From the NCBI RefSeq assembly GCF_051020985.1, contig NC_135010.1, positions 1,486,001 through 1,550,000 on the forward strand: DNA of 64,000 nucleotides, read 5' to 3'. The notes beneath the pieces were generated by a model. It did no database searches. It was not told the DNA's origin and was given only the letters and a program-made list of their open reading frames with translations. The DNA comes from Nomia melanderi. Its lineage: Eukaryota; Arthropoda; Insecta; Hymenoptera; Halictidae. Position 1 is the first letter of the stretch; every line of letters starts with the position of its first letter. A program made the position numbers and the translations under genes. Of this stretch, positions 26,016 to 37,079 are shown in pieces.

Positions 26016-26440
26016 AAGGAGTTTGAAGCCGCTTGAATGTTTACTGTTCAAGTTTTGATTTCCCAACAACTTGCGTCCATAGTCAGTATTACCATTTTAC
26101 TATTGTGCATACGATAATCCTCTCAATTATAAGTCAACCAGACAAAGATGCAGCACAAAGAGAACAGGGTAGATACAACAAAGAGAGTCGTACCACGGCA
26201 ATTCATTATCTGAGTAATTAACTTTTTAAACGTTCTTGACACTCGATTTCCATACAATAACTTGCAGTTTCCGTTCTACAGTTCGAGGAACTAAAACGCA
26301 AAGTTTAAATGTATTTTCTGTTGGGTAATCATAATAAAACGATAAACAGAAGTTTACTGGCCATCGACTGTGATCTCGTTGATGACCAATAAATAACAAA
26401 TTATTGTGAGATCCCCTATAATCCGTTGCTAACCTCCTAA
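26016..26440. other. No supported feature
   Basis: Mixed-composition DNA without repeat partners or meaningful frames. Confidence 0.4.
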
Positions 26441-26927
26441 CACATTGTTGACCAGAAATTTTACGCAGGAGCTATCCCATGTCACCGGTAATTATTCCGT
26501 AATTAACTTTGACCTACAATATCGTGTCAGACTCGCGGTGAAAATTTTCAACTGAATTTGAGAAATCTATGTCTTCTTTATTTTCTTTACATATAAATTA
26601 AATATTACTTTTCTATTATCAATCGTTAACCTTTGGAGTAAACGTGGATACAAAATAAACACAAAAATTCTTTCTTTTCCTAATAATATAGTCATAGTTA
26701 AGAAATAAATCACAAGGCAAGGGGTTAAATATGGAAGTGAGACAATCTAAATAAACTTCAATATATTTTATTTCTACATAATGAATTGAAATGAAACTTC
26801 GAACATATCTTGTATATAACTTTAAATATTTTGCATTTGTAATATTCTATATTGCTCTGAATTCCAAAAATTGAAATAGCTATGGGAGATGTAAACACAA
26901 GTTAACTCGTGACCGGCCAATAATGTG
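26441..26927 (-). mobile_element. TT-4 MITE interrupted by TT-1
   Basis: The ends are CACATTGTTGACC on the left and, read backwards, CACATTATTGGCC on the right, with CTAA and TTAA flanks. Removing the nested TT-1 and one TTAA leaves about 265 bp, close to the 260 bp of the uninterrupted copy at 31905-32164. That copy has an intact TTAA (32103-32106) at the matching position, which is the empty site. Confidence 0.8.
26507..26724 (-). mobile_element. TT-1 MITE nested in TT-4
   Basis: TTAA lies at 26503-26506 and 26725-26728. The left end CTTTGACCTACAATATCGTG and right end AAGGCAAGGGG identify TT-1, inverted relative to the copy at 7028-7270. Confidence 0.85.
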
Positions 26928-27168
26928 TTAACTGTGGAAGTTAGCTTAGAAAATCTCTTATTGTACGCGCAATAAAATCAAACGATGAAGTGGATATTTA
27001 TAAAATCGCAAGGAAGACGCACTTGTAATATATCCTGACGAAAAACTACACCCAACGAAGAAAAATTCCATGTTTATCTAAACAAAAATGAATAATTAAT
27101 TGTTGAAAGAATTAATGTCATTTTGAGTTTCAAGATGACGTGTATACTCGTCGAACGTAATTAACTGG
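26928..27168 (+). mobile_element. TT-3 MITE adjoining TT-4
   Basis: It runs from GTTAACTGTGGAAG to CGAACGTAATTAACTGG with TTAA at 27169-27172. The complete family ends, seen at 43806-44056, are CCTGTTAACTG and, read backwards, CCAGTTAACTG. The left boundary is unclear because TT-3 and the end of TT-4 meet at the same TTAA. Confidence 0.7.
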
Positions 27169-27172
27169 TTAA

Positions 27173-27833
27173 TGGAACGTGGTCTTCCCGTTGTCCGACA
27201 CTTTCAGTCTAATGATCATGCTTTCAATCAATTTCAAGTACGATAGTAATGGAATAATGATATCGATCGAAGATCAGATCAATGTGCCGCTTCAAGTGCC
27301 TTTTATCTGATTACCTCATCGAACCTGCCGTTTTCTGCAATCATTTTGTTCCATAATAATGTGTGACACAACGTAAGCACTTAAGCCGAAAAAAATGCCC
27401 GGTCGCCAGCGATATTGAATTAGTGTCGGCGGCGTTGCACGGTATTATCAACCGTATTTTTCATAGTACGCCGTTTACAATTCTTCGAGGCTATCTGTAA
27501 TTGTTTCTTTATTGATTTTTAGTACCACAAACGCTTCCTTGTTTTGTTTCAGAACTTGTATCGATAAATGTACATATAAAAGCTGATATCACGGACAAAG
27601 ACGATGTTTTGAAATAAGTAAGCGTGGCAAGTAATGGTAACCACTATAAAACTGAACACGACTACAGGAACTAGTCGATTGCAACCTATCGGATTCTACA
27701 GGAAGTGCGTACCGATTTTTCACAGATTGCACTCGAATACGTCTAACCAAATGAAAGTCGTTAAACATATGCGATAATCGCATGCTGTGTTCTAACAATT
27801 TATTTCATCACATAACAGAGACAGAACGCATTT
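27173..27833. promoter_or_regulatory. GC-richer unique block, possible regulatory DNA
   Basis: The interval 27180-27480 has higher GC content than its surroundings, CpG sites and GATA-type motifs (TTATCTG), and no repeat partner. The rest to 27833 is ordinary. It could be an enhancer; nothing in the sequence proves it. Confidence 0.2.
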
Positions 27834-27837
27834 TTAA

Positions 27838-27935
27838 CCTGTTGACTGTACAGTTCAATCTGAAAAATCTCTCGTTTTGCGCGCAGTAAAATAAAAAAAA
27901 AATGAAGTGTGTACTCGTCAAACGCAGTTAACTGG
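27838..27935 (+). mobile_element. TT-3 MITE, internally deleted (98 bp)
   Basis: It keeps both ends (CCTGTTGACTG and CGCAGTTAACTGG), with TTAA on the left and TTAG on the right, but lacks about 150 bp of the interior of full-length TT-3. Confidence 0.8.
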
Positions 27936-28080
27936 TTAGCATTTAACCTCTTTTATGGGAAATGGAGAGCTGTTATTGGAACGGTAAATAAAATTAGTCT
28001 TGTTTACGAAGAAGATATTCTTTTAGAAAGATGCTGTTCTCAATTCGGTAAGTTTCTTTTTATATTTGAGTTTATTTTAA

Positions 28081-28130
28081 GGTGGTCACATTAATAGTAA
28101 AGTCATTAGTGACCACCAACATTTGAATAC
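28081..28130 (+). repeat. TT-12 end with strong hairpin
   Basis: Immediately after a TTAA (28077-28080) comes GGTGGTCACATTAATAG, then AAAGTCATTAGTGACCACC, which can fold with arms GGTGGTC/GACCACC. A reverse copy at 63556-63606 also abuts TTAA. The opposite end of the element was not identified. Confidence 0.6.
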
Positions 28131-28134
28131 ATTA

Positions 28135-29142
28135 CTTATTATTTATTATAGACAAAAATTGCGAATATAAAAATCAGATACTGTCTATTAATAATGGCAA
28201 ACTGAAAACACTAATTACAAATAATTGGTAACATGGTTTACAAAAACTAATAGAAACAGCGAAAATATGAAAAATGTCTAGAAGCAACAATTACGACAAA
28301 GGATAAGGATGCCTTTATTCGCTATTTAACTTTATTGAGAAAAGTTGCAGCATTCTGTAGAATAACAGAGATACATAATCTGCAAGCAAGAAAGAATATG
28401 AAAAGAATGAATTGGACATTGATTCCCTTGCATGATGATGCAATATTTACGTATATCAAGAACAACAGTAGGAAAGTTTACCGGATTGAAAGACAAGAGT
28501 TTATCTTCCATGCAGATAATACTTTTAACCGTCCGTATAATTTTACGTCTATAGTATGAGTACATTGATCAAAATGCTATCCACTGCAGTTCACTTTATA
28601 AAAATAATTCAAGATGTCCTACATATTTTACAATAAGTGGAACAATAAATGTCTTAATACGTTTGAGCGATTATTTTATTCTCAGAAACCGAATAAATTC
28701 AATTACAAATTTTTGTATCATCTCCATTATTTTGGAAAAAGAGGAGAATATCTTACTTGATTATGACTCATTAATTGGGTATGAAATTATCGTGTTACAT
28801 ATGCATTATAAGTAAAAGTATGACATATTTTATAAAATATTCAGTTTTAAATTGCTTAGGTTTCTTTTTATTTGCAAAATAATTCGAAAATAGATTCAAT
28901 TTAAAAAATTATACAATTGCGTTTTATCAATACACCGATACATTAATGAATAAAACTGTGGCGGAACAATAATAGAGCTTGTTGAACTGCAACGTTTTCA
29001 CCTACGATTTGTTCCTAACTTCGCTTGGAATAGCACTATAACCTGACACAGTTGTTAGAACTCTATATACAGAGCATTACTAGATAGTACCGCTCACTAT
29101 TATTCGAACTGTATATATAAACGTTCAAAAGTTAACAACCAC
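28135..29142. other. AT-rich DNA without a supported gene
   Basis: Open frames on both strands overlap almost exactly at 28332-28565, the pattern expected by chance rather than a gene. Nothing else is seen. Confidence 0.4.
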
Positions 29143-29146
29143 TTAA

Positions 29147-29609
29147 CACTGAAACTACCCAGCAGTTAAATTGACTTTCTGAAATTCTTCTATGAAACTT
29201 CAGGAGTACATCTATCGAGACTTTAATTGATTTATAATTCAGTTTACGCATTGCTAAATCAATTTCTTTAACTCCTTGCCTTATAAAAACGTGTCAGACT
29301 CGTGGTGAGGATTTTAAAGAAAATTTAACAAGCATAAATATTACTCAATTCCTTTGAATTCAAATAAGATATTCTCTTGTTATTACTTGTTACACTTCAG
29401 AGCAAACATGGATATAGAATATTCCTAGAACTTTTCTCATTCTTTCAATAAAATATTAATGACGAAGTAGTTGTATCGATCATCGTTGAGGAATAAATCA
29501 TAGGGCAGGGGATTAATCATTTTTCAGAGAAACATATGTTATCTTTTTAATAATTATAAAAAGAACAAATCAGGAATCGGTCACTTTGACCCGTCTGGTA
29601 GTTCTAGTG
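29147..29609 (+). mobile_element. TT-2 MITE interrupted by TT-1
   Basis: TTAA flanks are at 29143-29146 and 29610-29613. The ends are CACTGAAACTACC and, read backwards, CACTAGAACTACC. Removing the nested element and one TTAA gives 218 bp, the normal family length. Confidence 0.9.
29272..29512 (-). mobile_element. TT-1 MITE nested in TT-2
   Basis: TTAA lies on both sides (29268-29271, 29513-29516). The ends CTCCTTGCCTTATAA and AGGGCAGGGGA are TT-1 ends. The host site corresponds to the TTAA still present in the uninterrupted TT-2 at 25797-26011. Confidence 0.9.
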
Positions 29610-29799
29610 TTAAACGGTGTTTATCAACCTGTCCATCCTTTCAGTGAATTGTTGCTTTCAAAATATTTCGTTGTTGTTTTGATCCACATATTTACTGAAC
29701 GAAGCTTCATTTATACGCCCCCGTTTCCTAAAGGTAACGTAGTATTTGTACTTGACACGTTTACTGCCTTGAGAAACTTCAAAAGTTTATGTATCATTA

Positions 29800-29987
29800 C
29801 TTTTTTGTACCAAAGAAAGAAGGAATAATTGCAAATTATTTGGTACGATAATTCTTATGTTACATTATTATCTGGTTATTTTTACTATTGAACATTTTTA
29901 TTTGACGTCAGTTATTTTACAAATTATAATTATTTAGAAGTGATTTGGAAGATCAGGTCATCAGTGACCACTGTGGCAGTCAGCGTG
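29800..29987 (+). repeat. TT-11 right end
   Basis: The sequence from about 29820 resembles 39690-39841 and ends AGTGACCACTGTGGCAGTC then AGCGTG before TTAA (29988-29991). Read backwards, the end begins CACGCTGACTGCC, like CACGTTGAATGCG at 32898. The left end is not resolved; it may reach the TTAA at 29610. Confidence 0.5.
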
Positions 29988-30154
29988 TTAACGTTAATTT
30001 GCCACTGAAGAAACTGTATGTATAATTTGGCTTAAAAAGTGATGAGGAGGATTACATTCAATGTTTCAAATATCACGAATAAGCTCATGGAGCTTTTGTC
30101 AATATTCCTGAGCATTTAGATGAGTGTATTTACAAGAGATGTCGACGATTTTAA

Positions 30155-30370
30155 CACTAGAACTACCGAGCGTTTAATATTATTAATATGTAATCCCTTT
30201 AAAAATTGTAACAACAGATTATTTTCAATTTCTTCAGACATTCATTATTGTATTTAAGTAAAACTATTTATTTTCGAAATCATTTCAAATATTCAATGTT
30301 TTTAAAGTATCAATAATTGCGAATCAAGAAAACCGAAACCAGTCATTTTGACTGGTACGTAGTTCTAGCG
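30155..30370 (+). mobile_element. TT-2b MITE, copy 1 (216 bp)
   Basis: The left end CACTAGAACTACCGAGC is the same as TT-2, but the interior (GTTTAATATTATTAATATG) is different and matches 37984-38201. The right flank has drifted from TTAA to CTGA; the left TTAA is at 30151-30154. Confidence 0.8.
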
Positions 30371-30729
30371 CTGATATATACTCATCTCATAAAAGATTTA
30401 GAGAATTAGGTTCCACCCTTTGATACCAGGATGTATGTGATTGTCACTACTTAACTATAAGCAGGATCAAATTGAAAATTTCTACCGTTTGAATGATTGT
30501 GAACAGGCCTGTGTCTTTCGCTTTTCACAGGAAGTAGTTGATATTTATTGTTGATGATATTTATTAAAAACATATAAATAGTATTGCGTGTATATTTCAA
30601 CGACATAAGACAGAAGAGTTATAAATACTTCGAAACAACAGATCAAATATAATACAGTGGAATGTTCGTGTATAGGTATATAAGTTATAAGCAATTATTA
30701 AATGATATAACAAAATATTAGCAATAAAC
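30371..30729. other. No supported feature
   Basis: AT-rich DNA with no repeat partner or meaningful frame. Confidence 0.4.
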
Positions 30730-31125
30730 GAATCGTGTTTGAATTTTCATACTCCATAAATTACAAAGAACCAAACATACTCAGTTTTATATTACAATTT
30801 TATTTAGCGACCACTATCACCAATAAAATCATGTTTTACACTCAATAAATGAATAATTATCACAGACATTTAGTTCGTTCGACTGAATACTTTCCAAAAC
30901 ATTTAAATGATGGCATTGCTTAGGTCTTGGTTCAACGATAACAGTGACCGAATCGTGTTTTAATTTTCATACCTCATAAATCGTGAAGAACCAAACATAC
31001 TCAATTTTATATTATAGTTTTATTCAGCAACCATTATCACCGATGAGAACATGTTTTACACCCAATAAATAATCATAAATTACTGACATTTCAACAAAAC
31101 ATTCAAACGATGGTATTATTTTCTC
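30730..31125. repeat. Tandem duplication, period about 220 bp
   Basis: Two diverged units begin GAATCGTGTTTGAATTTTC (30730) and GAATCGTGTTTTAATTTTC (30950). They share AAAGAACCAAACATACTC-like and CATGTTTTACACYCAATAAA stretches in the same order. The second unit is slightly shorter. Confidence 0.8.
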
Positions 31126-31329
31126 CAGCGGTTCTAAACGCGCGGTCCGTATGGACAATAGAGTAGCAAGCAGGCATCCAAAATTGAAATTCATCGAATC
31201 CTGTTCGTTTGTATTCGCCATGTACGAAAAATCTGAGGAAAAGCGACACAAAAAATGTTCGGGCAGAGTGACATTTCGGTCGCGTGAACCTAATCGAAAG
31301 GATGACCGGTGTCGTGTGCAGCATAGGAA

Positions 31330-31880
31330 TAGTTGATAGTGCGAGTCGCGTTGTGGTTCATTTTACTGACAGTGACAATGCGTGGTTCGGGTGATAGCGG
31401 TGGCCGGGTATCGAAGAACAGTAAGCCAGCAACAAGAGCATGCAACCGACCGGCCTTCACTCGGCTCGCCTCGGCCTGGTGGCGCCAAGCTGACCTATCT
31501 GTTCTACCAACACAACTCGCCTTGCATCAGCTCGCCTTGCTCGACTGGCTGCTTCACAGGAAAATGCAGACGTGCTCGCGCAACCGTGTTTTTCTCTGTG
31601 TGTATACACCGTGGCCCGCGAGAGAGCTCACGTGTGCGTGGCTCAAACGATTCGAGCCACGATGCGCCGCGTAATCGCGCCAACCTCGCATAACCGACTT
31701 CTTTTTCTCATCCGTGCACAGAAGATCCATTAATTACTACGTACCCGTACGCACCGTTTCATTCCACCGGGGAATCATTTTCTTCCTGTCCACGCTGCGC
31801 CTCTCGCTTTCTCCTTGACTTTCAATGGAACCACGCGAATATCGTAGGCGTCAACGATCCCGATCTTTGTTTCAATCGTT
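31330..31880. promoter_or_regulatory. CpG-rich island, possible promoter or 5' UTR
   Basis: This is one of three strongly GC- and CpG-rich islands. It contains the repeat 31421-31508 and overlapping frames of 103 and 113 codons in two phases, neither with a recognisable domain; such frames are expected in GC-rich DNA that lacks stops. In hymenopteran genomes such islands often mark transcription starts, which is why I suggest this. No TATA box, initiator or splice donor can be assigned. Confidence 0.3.
31421..31508 (+). repeat. GC-rich repeat copy 2, shared with 23978-24060
   Basis: It aligns over about 85 bp with the copy near 24.0 kb, with a 28-bp identical core at 31477-31504 containing GGTGGCGCCAAGC. 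Confidence 0.8.
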
Positions 31881-31904
31881 TCGGTCGGTGTTTGTTGAAA
31901 TTAA

Positions 31905-32164
31905 CACATCCTTCGTCGGTCACGAGTTAACTCGTGTCTGCACTTGCATTAGCCATTTCAATTTTTGAAAGGTAGTATAGAATATTGCAAAAGCAAAATA
32001 TTCAAAGTTATATGAAAGATATATCCAAAGTTTCATTTCAATTCATTATCAGGAAATAAAGTATATTGAAGTTTATTTAAATTGTTTATCTTTCATATTT
32101 CATTAAAGAGTACTAACCGGTCACATGAGATAGTTTCTGCTTAAAATTGCCAATCAACGATGTG
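31905..32164 (+). mobile_element. TT-4 MITE, uninterrupted (260 bp)
   Basis: TTAA lies at 31901-31904 and a drifted TCAA at 32165-32168. The left end is CACATCCTTCGTCGGTCACG and the right end read backwards is CACATCGTTGATTGG. It provides the empty site (TTAA at 32103-32106) for the TT-1 insertion seen in the other copy. Confidence 0.75.
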
Positions 32165-32210
32165 TCAACACGTCAAATACCGCGCGATTTCGTAGAACAG
32201 CGTTTCTTAA

Positions 32211-32429
32211 CACTGGAACTATCGAACAGTCAAATTGACTTTTTGACATTTTTCTATAGAAACTGCGATAATGGTACTATTGAAATTTCTATTGATTTAC
32301 AATTCAGTTTGCCTATCGCCAAATCAATTTCTAGAGTAATTTCTCATAGAATTATCTGTTCTCTTTTTAATGATTGTAAAGAAAAGAAGTCAGGAATGGG
32401 TCATTTTGACCTCTCTGGTAGTTCTAGCG
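32211..32429 (+). mobile_element. TT-2 MITE (219 bp)
   Basis: TTAA lies at 32207-32210 and 32430-32433, with ends CACTGGAACTATCG and, read backwards, CGCTAGAACTACC. It is uninterrupted. The 125-codon frame that spans it is a shadow of the repeat. Confidence 0.9.
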
Positions 32430-32699
32430 TTAAACTATGGGGCGCGACCCCAAATGAGGTCATAAAGTGGAATGCTGGAGTCGCGAAAATTGAATTCAAA
32501 TACAGGAATTTAAAGAAACATTAGTCACAAGCCCTTCATTATCTTTAATTTAATATATCACATTTTCTGTACAGCGCAGTTATAAAATCGTAATACTAGC
32601 CAAGTTGAACTGTAAATTATCCCTTTTATGGGATAATATGTATTTTTATATCTGTGTTTCATATTTAAATCTGAGGTTGCAAAATAATCTTGATGTTAA

Positions 32700-32898
32700 A
32701 AGGGCGCCATGTATGCAAAAAGTTTTAATATTTTGAATTGGATTATTATTATTGCACGTTGATCTAGCTGAATATCAACGCATTGGGTACCATGATTTAT
32801 AATGTAGAAATGTTTTCAAATAATCATCGTTTAATTAAATAAACTTAGTAATTCGATTTGGTTGGGAGTCACCGGTGACCCACATCGCATTCAACGTG
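32700..32898 (+). repeat. TT-11 right end
   Basis: It ends GGGTCACCGGTGACCC then ACATCGCATTCAACGTG before TTAA (32899-32902). The GGGTCACCGGTGACCC core is a perfect 16-bp palindrome. The left end may lie at the TTAA of the preceding TT-2, but this is not resolved. Confidence 0.5.
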
Positions 32899-32902
32899 TT
32901 AA

Positions 32903-35900
32903 ATGAAGATTCGCTTTTTTGCAGGAAATATTTTAATGGAAGTCGAATAATGTAAAAATCTGATTGAACCGTGTTACACTGAGACTATGATAAAGTAAGT
33001 TAAAATCTAGATGTTATTCTTTTGGAGAATATATTGTCTGCAGATTTTGTTAGTCATAATATGATGATTGTTAGATGTATTATTGAATGTACCAGTACGT
33101 AACATTTTGTACTTGTGCATATGCTCAAGGAAACTTTTGAAAATTTATTCATCGTCATCTTTTTTAAAGTTTCTGCATGGCTTTTAATCACGTTTATATT
33201 TGTTGCTGTTATAATAGGCATTGAAAACCAGAGATGTCAAAGTCTTAAGATCACTTTTTATAATAGCAAAATCAAATATCCGGAAATTTCATTGAAATGA
33301 TAAAAAAGTATTGCTAAAATAATTATATATCCAAATAAATGTTTAACAATAAAATAAAGATTAAATGGGAATATTGATAATTTTCTTCTTAATCCTATTA
33401 TATTACGAGAAAGTCTAATAATATGCAAAAAGAATAAATGGAGAATTACATCTAGTTTATTTTATATATCAATGGATTAATGTATAATTGCATAAACCTT
33501 TGCTTCCTGTATTTTAAAATGACATTTCTTAAATTCGAAATTTCAAGAATCCACATTGTTGGGTCATAACTGCGGTAAAATTTGTTAATAACATTTTTTT
33601 TAAACCATTAATTTCTGAATATTTCTTACACATCTGTATATCTCAGACTTCATAAATCTAAATATTTCTTTTAAGGTTTACATCTAAACCGCTTAATTTC
33701 TTTAAATTAAAGATCATAAATCGATATATTAATGTGTCTTAAAAACAATTTGCACTATCTTAACTATAATAATAATATATAATTGAACAAGTAGTTAGCA
33801 CATACGTTTTTTACATAAACAAATCTTCTGCATCAGGAAAGGCAGACTTGTAAAAGAACAACTGCCGTATCTATTTTTACTCCATATCAAAATAATTTAT
33901 TTATAAAAATAACGATTTGATGTACATAGCATTATATATTCTTTCATTGGATGTTGTCTAGTGTCCCATTGGTCTTCTAAACATTGATGACTCATTCTTA
34001 AAAAATGATACTTAGAGAATCAAGAAAAGAGCTGTAAACATATCAGAAATATCTGAAAAAGTAGTCAAGGCTGAGCCATGTGTAATGCTTTTATATTATC
34101 AGTAAGAGATAAACAGATGTTATAATTGTATTTATTCTGTGATCGTTTCTGTTAGTATAATCAACGTAAATGTAATTCTGATTATACCGTTTCCACAGTA
34201 AGGCGCATGATGACCATGAATACAATTCTCAGTTTGAGTTTTAATGAATACAGTTTATCTCACAAACGATACATTAGTACATCAAGCGTGACTATTTTTA
34301 AAATGAAAATGTTTGTGAATGTAACAGTTTGTATCAAATAATTAATTAAAAGTTATTTTAGAAATTAAATATTGTTATAAATATGAAATCATCGATACTT
34401 TCGGAGACATCAATAAAATATTCATGCATTGTTTATTTCTTCATTTCATTGATATTGAATATATAACATTAACATGAATAATGTTTTATTTTAAACCGAG
34501 TACATACAGGGAAAAATGCATCGTTTTTATACAAAAACTCGTGAAAAACTCTTTAAATCATACGACAATCTTCAAATAATATTAATTTATTTATGAAATT
34601 TATAAAAATTGTTCTTTTGCATTCTTCGATACTCCAATGTATGCTATAATTTGTATTTGTATGTAATTGGTTTACTTAAATTATGTGTTTCTAAAAATAT
34701 ACAAAATTGTATAAAAATTATTTTAACTGATCTATTTTCAGATATTTTTTTTAGTACTTCCGTTATATTGTTTCGTTTATGACGTCGAAAATAATTTTCG
34801 TACAGTTATTTTATATGATTAAAAACACATGTAAGCATGAAGAAAATATAGATTTTATTGTATAATTAATTTATATATAACACAACGAACATTTTTTTGT
34901 CCATTCAACTATCTGCCACATTAAGTAACATAGTTTTGTGTTGGAGTAAAGAACTAATAATTACAGCGCTTTTTATAGCGATTTAAATATCCTGCGCAAT
35001 AAAGATTTTATACAATTGTAATATTATTATAATAACTAAACTTCACAATGTGCTTTCCAACGTCAATAATAAGAACTAATTAATTATTTCCCATTCTGTA
35101 TTAATACTAAAAACGTAATAAAAAGAAAACTAGGTTCTTTAATCGAAGACCTATCTAAGGGACTATAGATATTATTTTCTCATACATATATATACATCTC
35201 TTCATGATAATTGATGGGTATTCTTTAAAAAATGAAATATTACGAGTAAACTGCTGAGTAATGATGATTTTCAACGTTTTACCTTTGTATTGTCAGAAGT
35301 TTAATGACGCTTTAGATATGGCGTATGAAATACTTACTGTCGTGAAGTCTGTTCTAAGTGCAATAAATTACGTTTTATTTGCACGACTGTGAATAAATCA
35401 TGATAGTAAAATTTATTTCACTCAACTTGAAAGTTCCCGATTTCAATGCACTTGAAAGAATAAGTAGAATGCGTTTCTGATTTATTGCCTTTAGGAATAT
35501 CATTTAGTAGAATTCCTCGCCAATTTTATTGTTCGTATGAAATGTGGCACATGCTGATAATGATATATTCTAATCAATCTTATACAAAGTAGAACACCTT
35601 GTAGAGATTAATTTTTGACATATCGAAAACGTTGTTTATGTCAGTTGCAAATAAGATGTCCGTCTGTTCCTACGCCAACGTACGAGATAAACGACAATCA
35701 TTTTATTTAGTATTTCAAAGAATTGAAGATCATAGTTTTCGTAAATAAAATGCTAGAAAATCCAAGATCTATTAATTCGAAATAATCAATATTTATGATG
35801 TAGAATATTATATATTATTACAATATAATCTTATATTAACTATGGGTACAGAATATTTCAATTTTTTATTTTGCTTCATTGTTTGAAGGAGTTCCCCATT

Positions 35901-35984
35901 CACTACACAGATATTATGCTAAGGTATTTACGAATCTGACTTGGATCTCATAATTAAAAAATTTTGTCCATGCTTATCCTAACC
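32903..35984. other. Long AT-rich stretch, nothing supported
   Basis: About 3 kb of AT-rich DNA with frequent stops in all frames, no repeat partners that I could see and no GC-rich patch. It may be intron or intergenic spacer. Confidence 0.5.
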
Positions 35985-36004
35985 ATATATATATATATAT
36001 ATAT

Positions 36005-36051
<47 letters not shown>
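35985..36051. repeat. (AT)n microsatellite, about 67 bp
   Basis: An AT dinucleotide run broken once by a G at about 36006. Confidence 0.95.
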
Positions 36052-36052
<1 letters not shown>

Positions 36053-36539
36053 CTTAACTCATCCATCTAGTAAATCAATACCATGGTTAGATAACAGAAC
36101 GTAATAAATACAGTTTTCCTAATTTTCAAATACAATAACTTCAAGTTTGTTCAGCTGGTCACAAAACACAGTACTCTACAAATGTTGATCTACTACTGAT
36201 TGCAAATTGTGGCTGTTAATCCAAATAAAACGAATTGAATAAAAACATTATCTGGACGCACATAGAACATCAGATATTCAAATTTCAACGATATCTGAGC
36301 GTGTCACACTGTGTTTAGAATTATTGAAAAACTCTGCGTTGGTACTAGTCAACGCTAAAAGTATCAGACAGAGTCAAAATGACCCATTCCTCATTTCTTC
36401 TTTCGCAATTACTGAAAACATACAAATGCTTCTTCAAAAAATGATTAAAATAGTTGATTTATTAATATACAAATTAAAATATAAGTCAACCGATATCTCA
36501 ATCAACGCACTTCTATGGTTTCTATAAAAAAATGTTTGA

Positions 36540-36782
36540 CCCCTTGTCGTACGATTTATTTCTCAATTATGATCGATACAACTACTTTGCCGTTAATAAT
36601 TGATAGCAAGAAGAGAAAAATTCTAGGCATATTCTATGTTTATGTTTGCTTCAAAGTATAGTAATTGATAACAGAAGAATAGTGTTTAACTTATATTTAA
36701 AAGGATTGAGTAATATTTATCTTTGTTAAATTATCTTTAGAATCTTCACCACGAGTTTAACATACTGCAATAAGGCAAGGAG
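36540..36782 (+). mobile_element. TT-1 MITE nested in TT-2 (243 bp)
   Basis: The left end CCCCTTGTCGTACGATTTAT and right end AAGGCAAGGAG mark TT-1. Flanks are TTGA on the left (36536-36539) and TTAA on the right (36783-36786). Confidence 0.9.
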
Positions 36783-36786
36783 TTAA

Positions 36787-37006
36787 CACAGTTAACAGTT
36801 TATGAGGTTTAAGGGCATTTATTGTATTGTTCCTATTTTATTCTATTGCTCCTAGAAAAATTGATTTTTGTTTATTTACATTTTGGAGGTTAGGGCTTTG
36901 ATAATGGGATACATATCCGTGCAATTGCATCGATCGAAATCGCCGCAAACATTTACAAAATAATATTTATAGGATTCGATATACGTCAAATTCCGTAAAC
37001 TTAGTG
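36787..37006. mobile_element. TT-10 element, side by side with TT-1
   Basis: It begins CACAGTTAACAG directly after TT-1's right TTAA and ends GTAAACTTAGTG before another TTAA (37007-37010). The ends share only CAC and weak similarity (CACAGTTAACA, CACTAAGTTTA), so the identification rests mainly on the length arithmetic of the host TT-2. Confidence 0.6.
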
Positions 37007-37079
37007 TTAAAAATCAATTGAACTGCTCGGCAGTTCTAGTGTTAATCAACTCCATCGGTGATAGTTACATAAAATGAAA

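Larger units (their letters stand above)
36353..37041 (-). mobile_element. TT-2 MITE, inverted, holding two inserted elements
   Basis: The 3' end of TT-2 read in reverse starts at CGCTAAAAGTATCAG and the 5' end finishes at CTCGGCAGTTCTAGTG before TTAA (37042-37045). Removing the two inserts with one TTAA each (247 and 224 bp) leaves exactly 218 bp, the family length. The 67-codon frame inside is not a gene. Confidence 0.85.

Noticed and set aside
28332..28565. Overlapping frames on both strands (77 and 74 codons)
   Set aside because: Mirror-image open frames in the same place are a common chance outcome, and neither has a domain or repeat support.
31333..31693. Two overlapping plus-strand frames of 113 and 103 codons
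   Set aside because: They overlap in different phases in a GC-rich island. The related block at 24.0 kb does not keep either frame.
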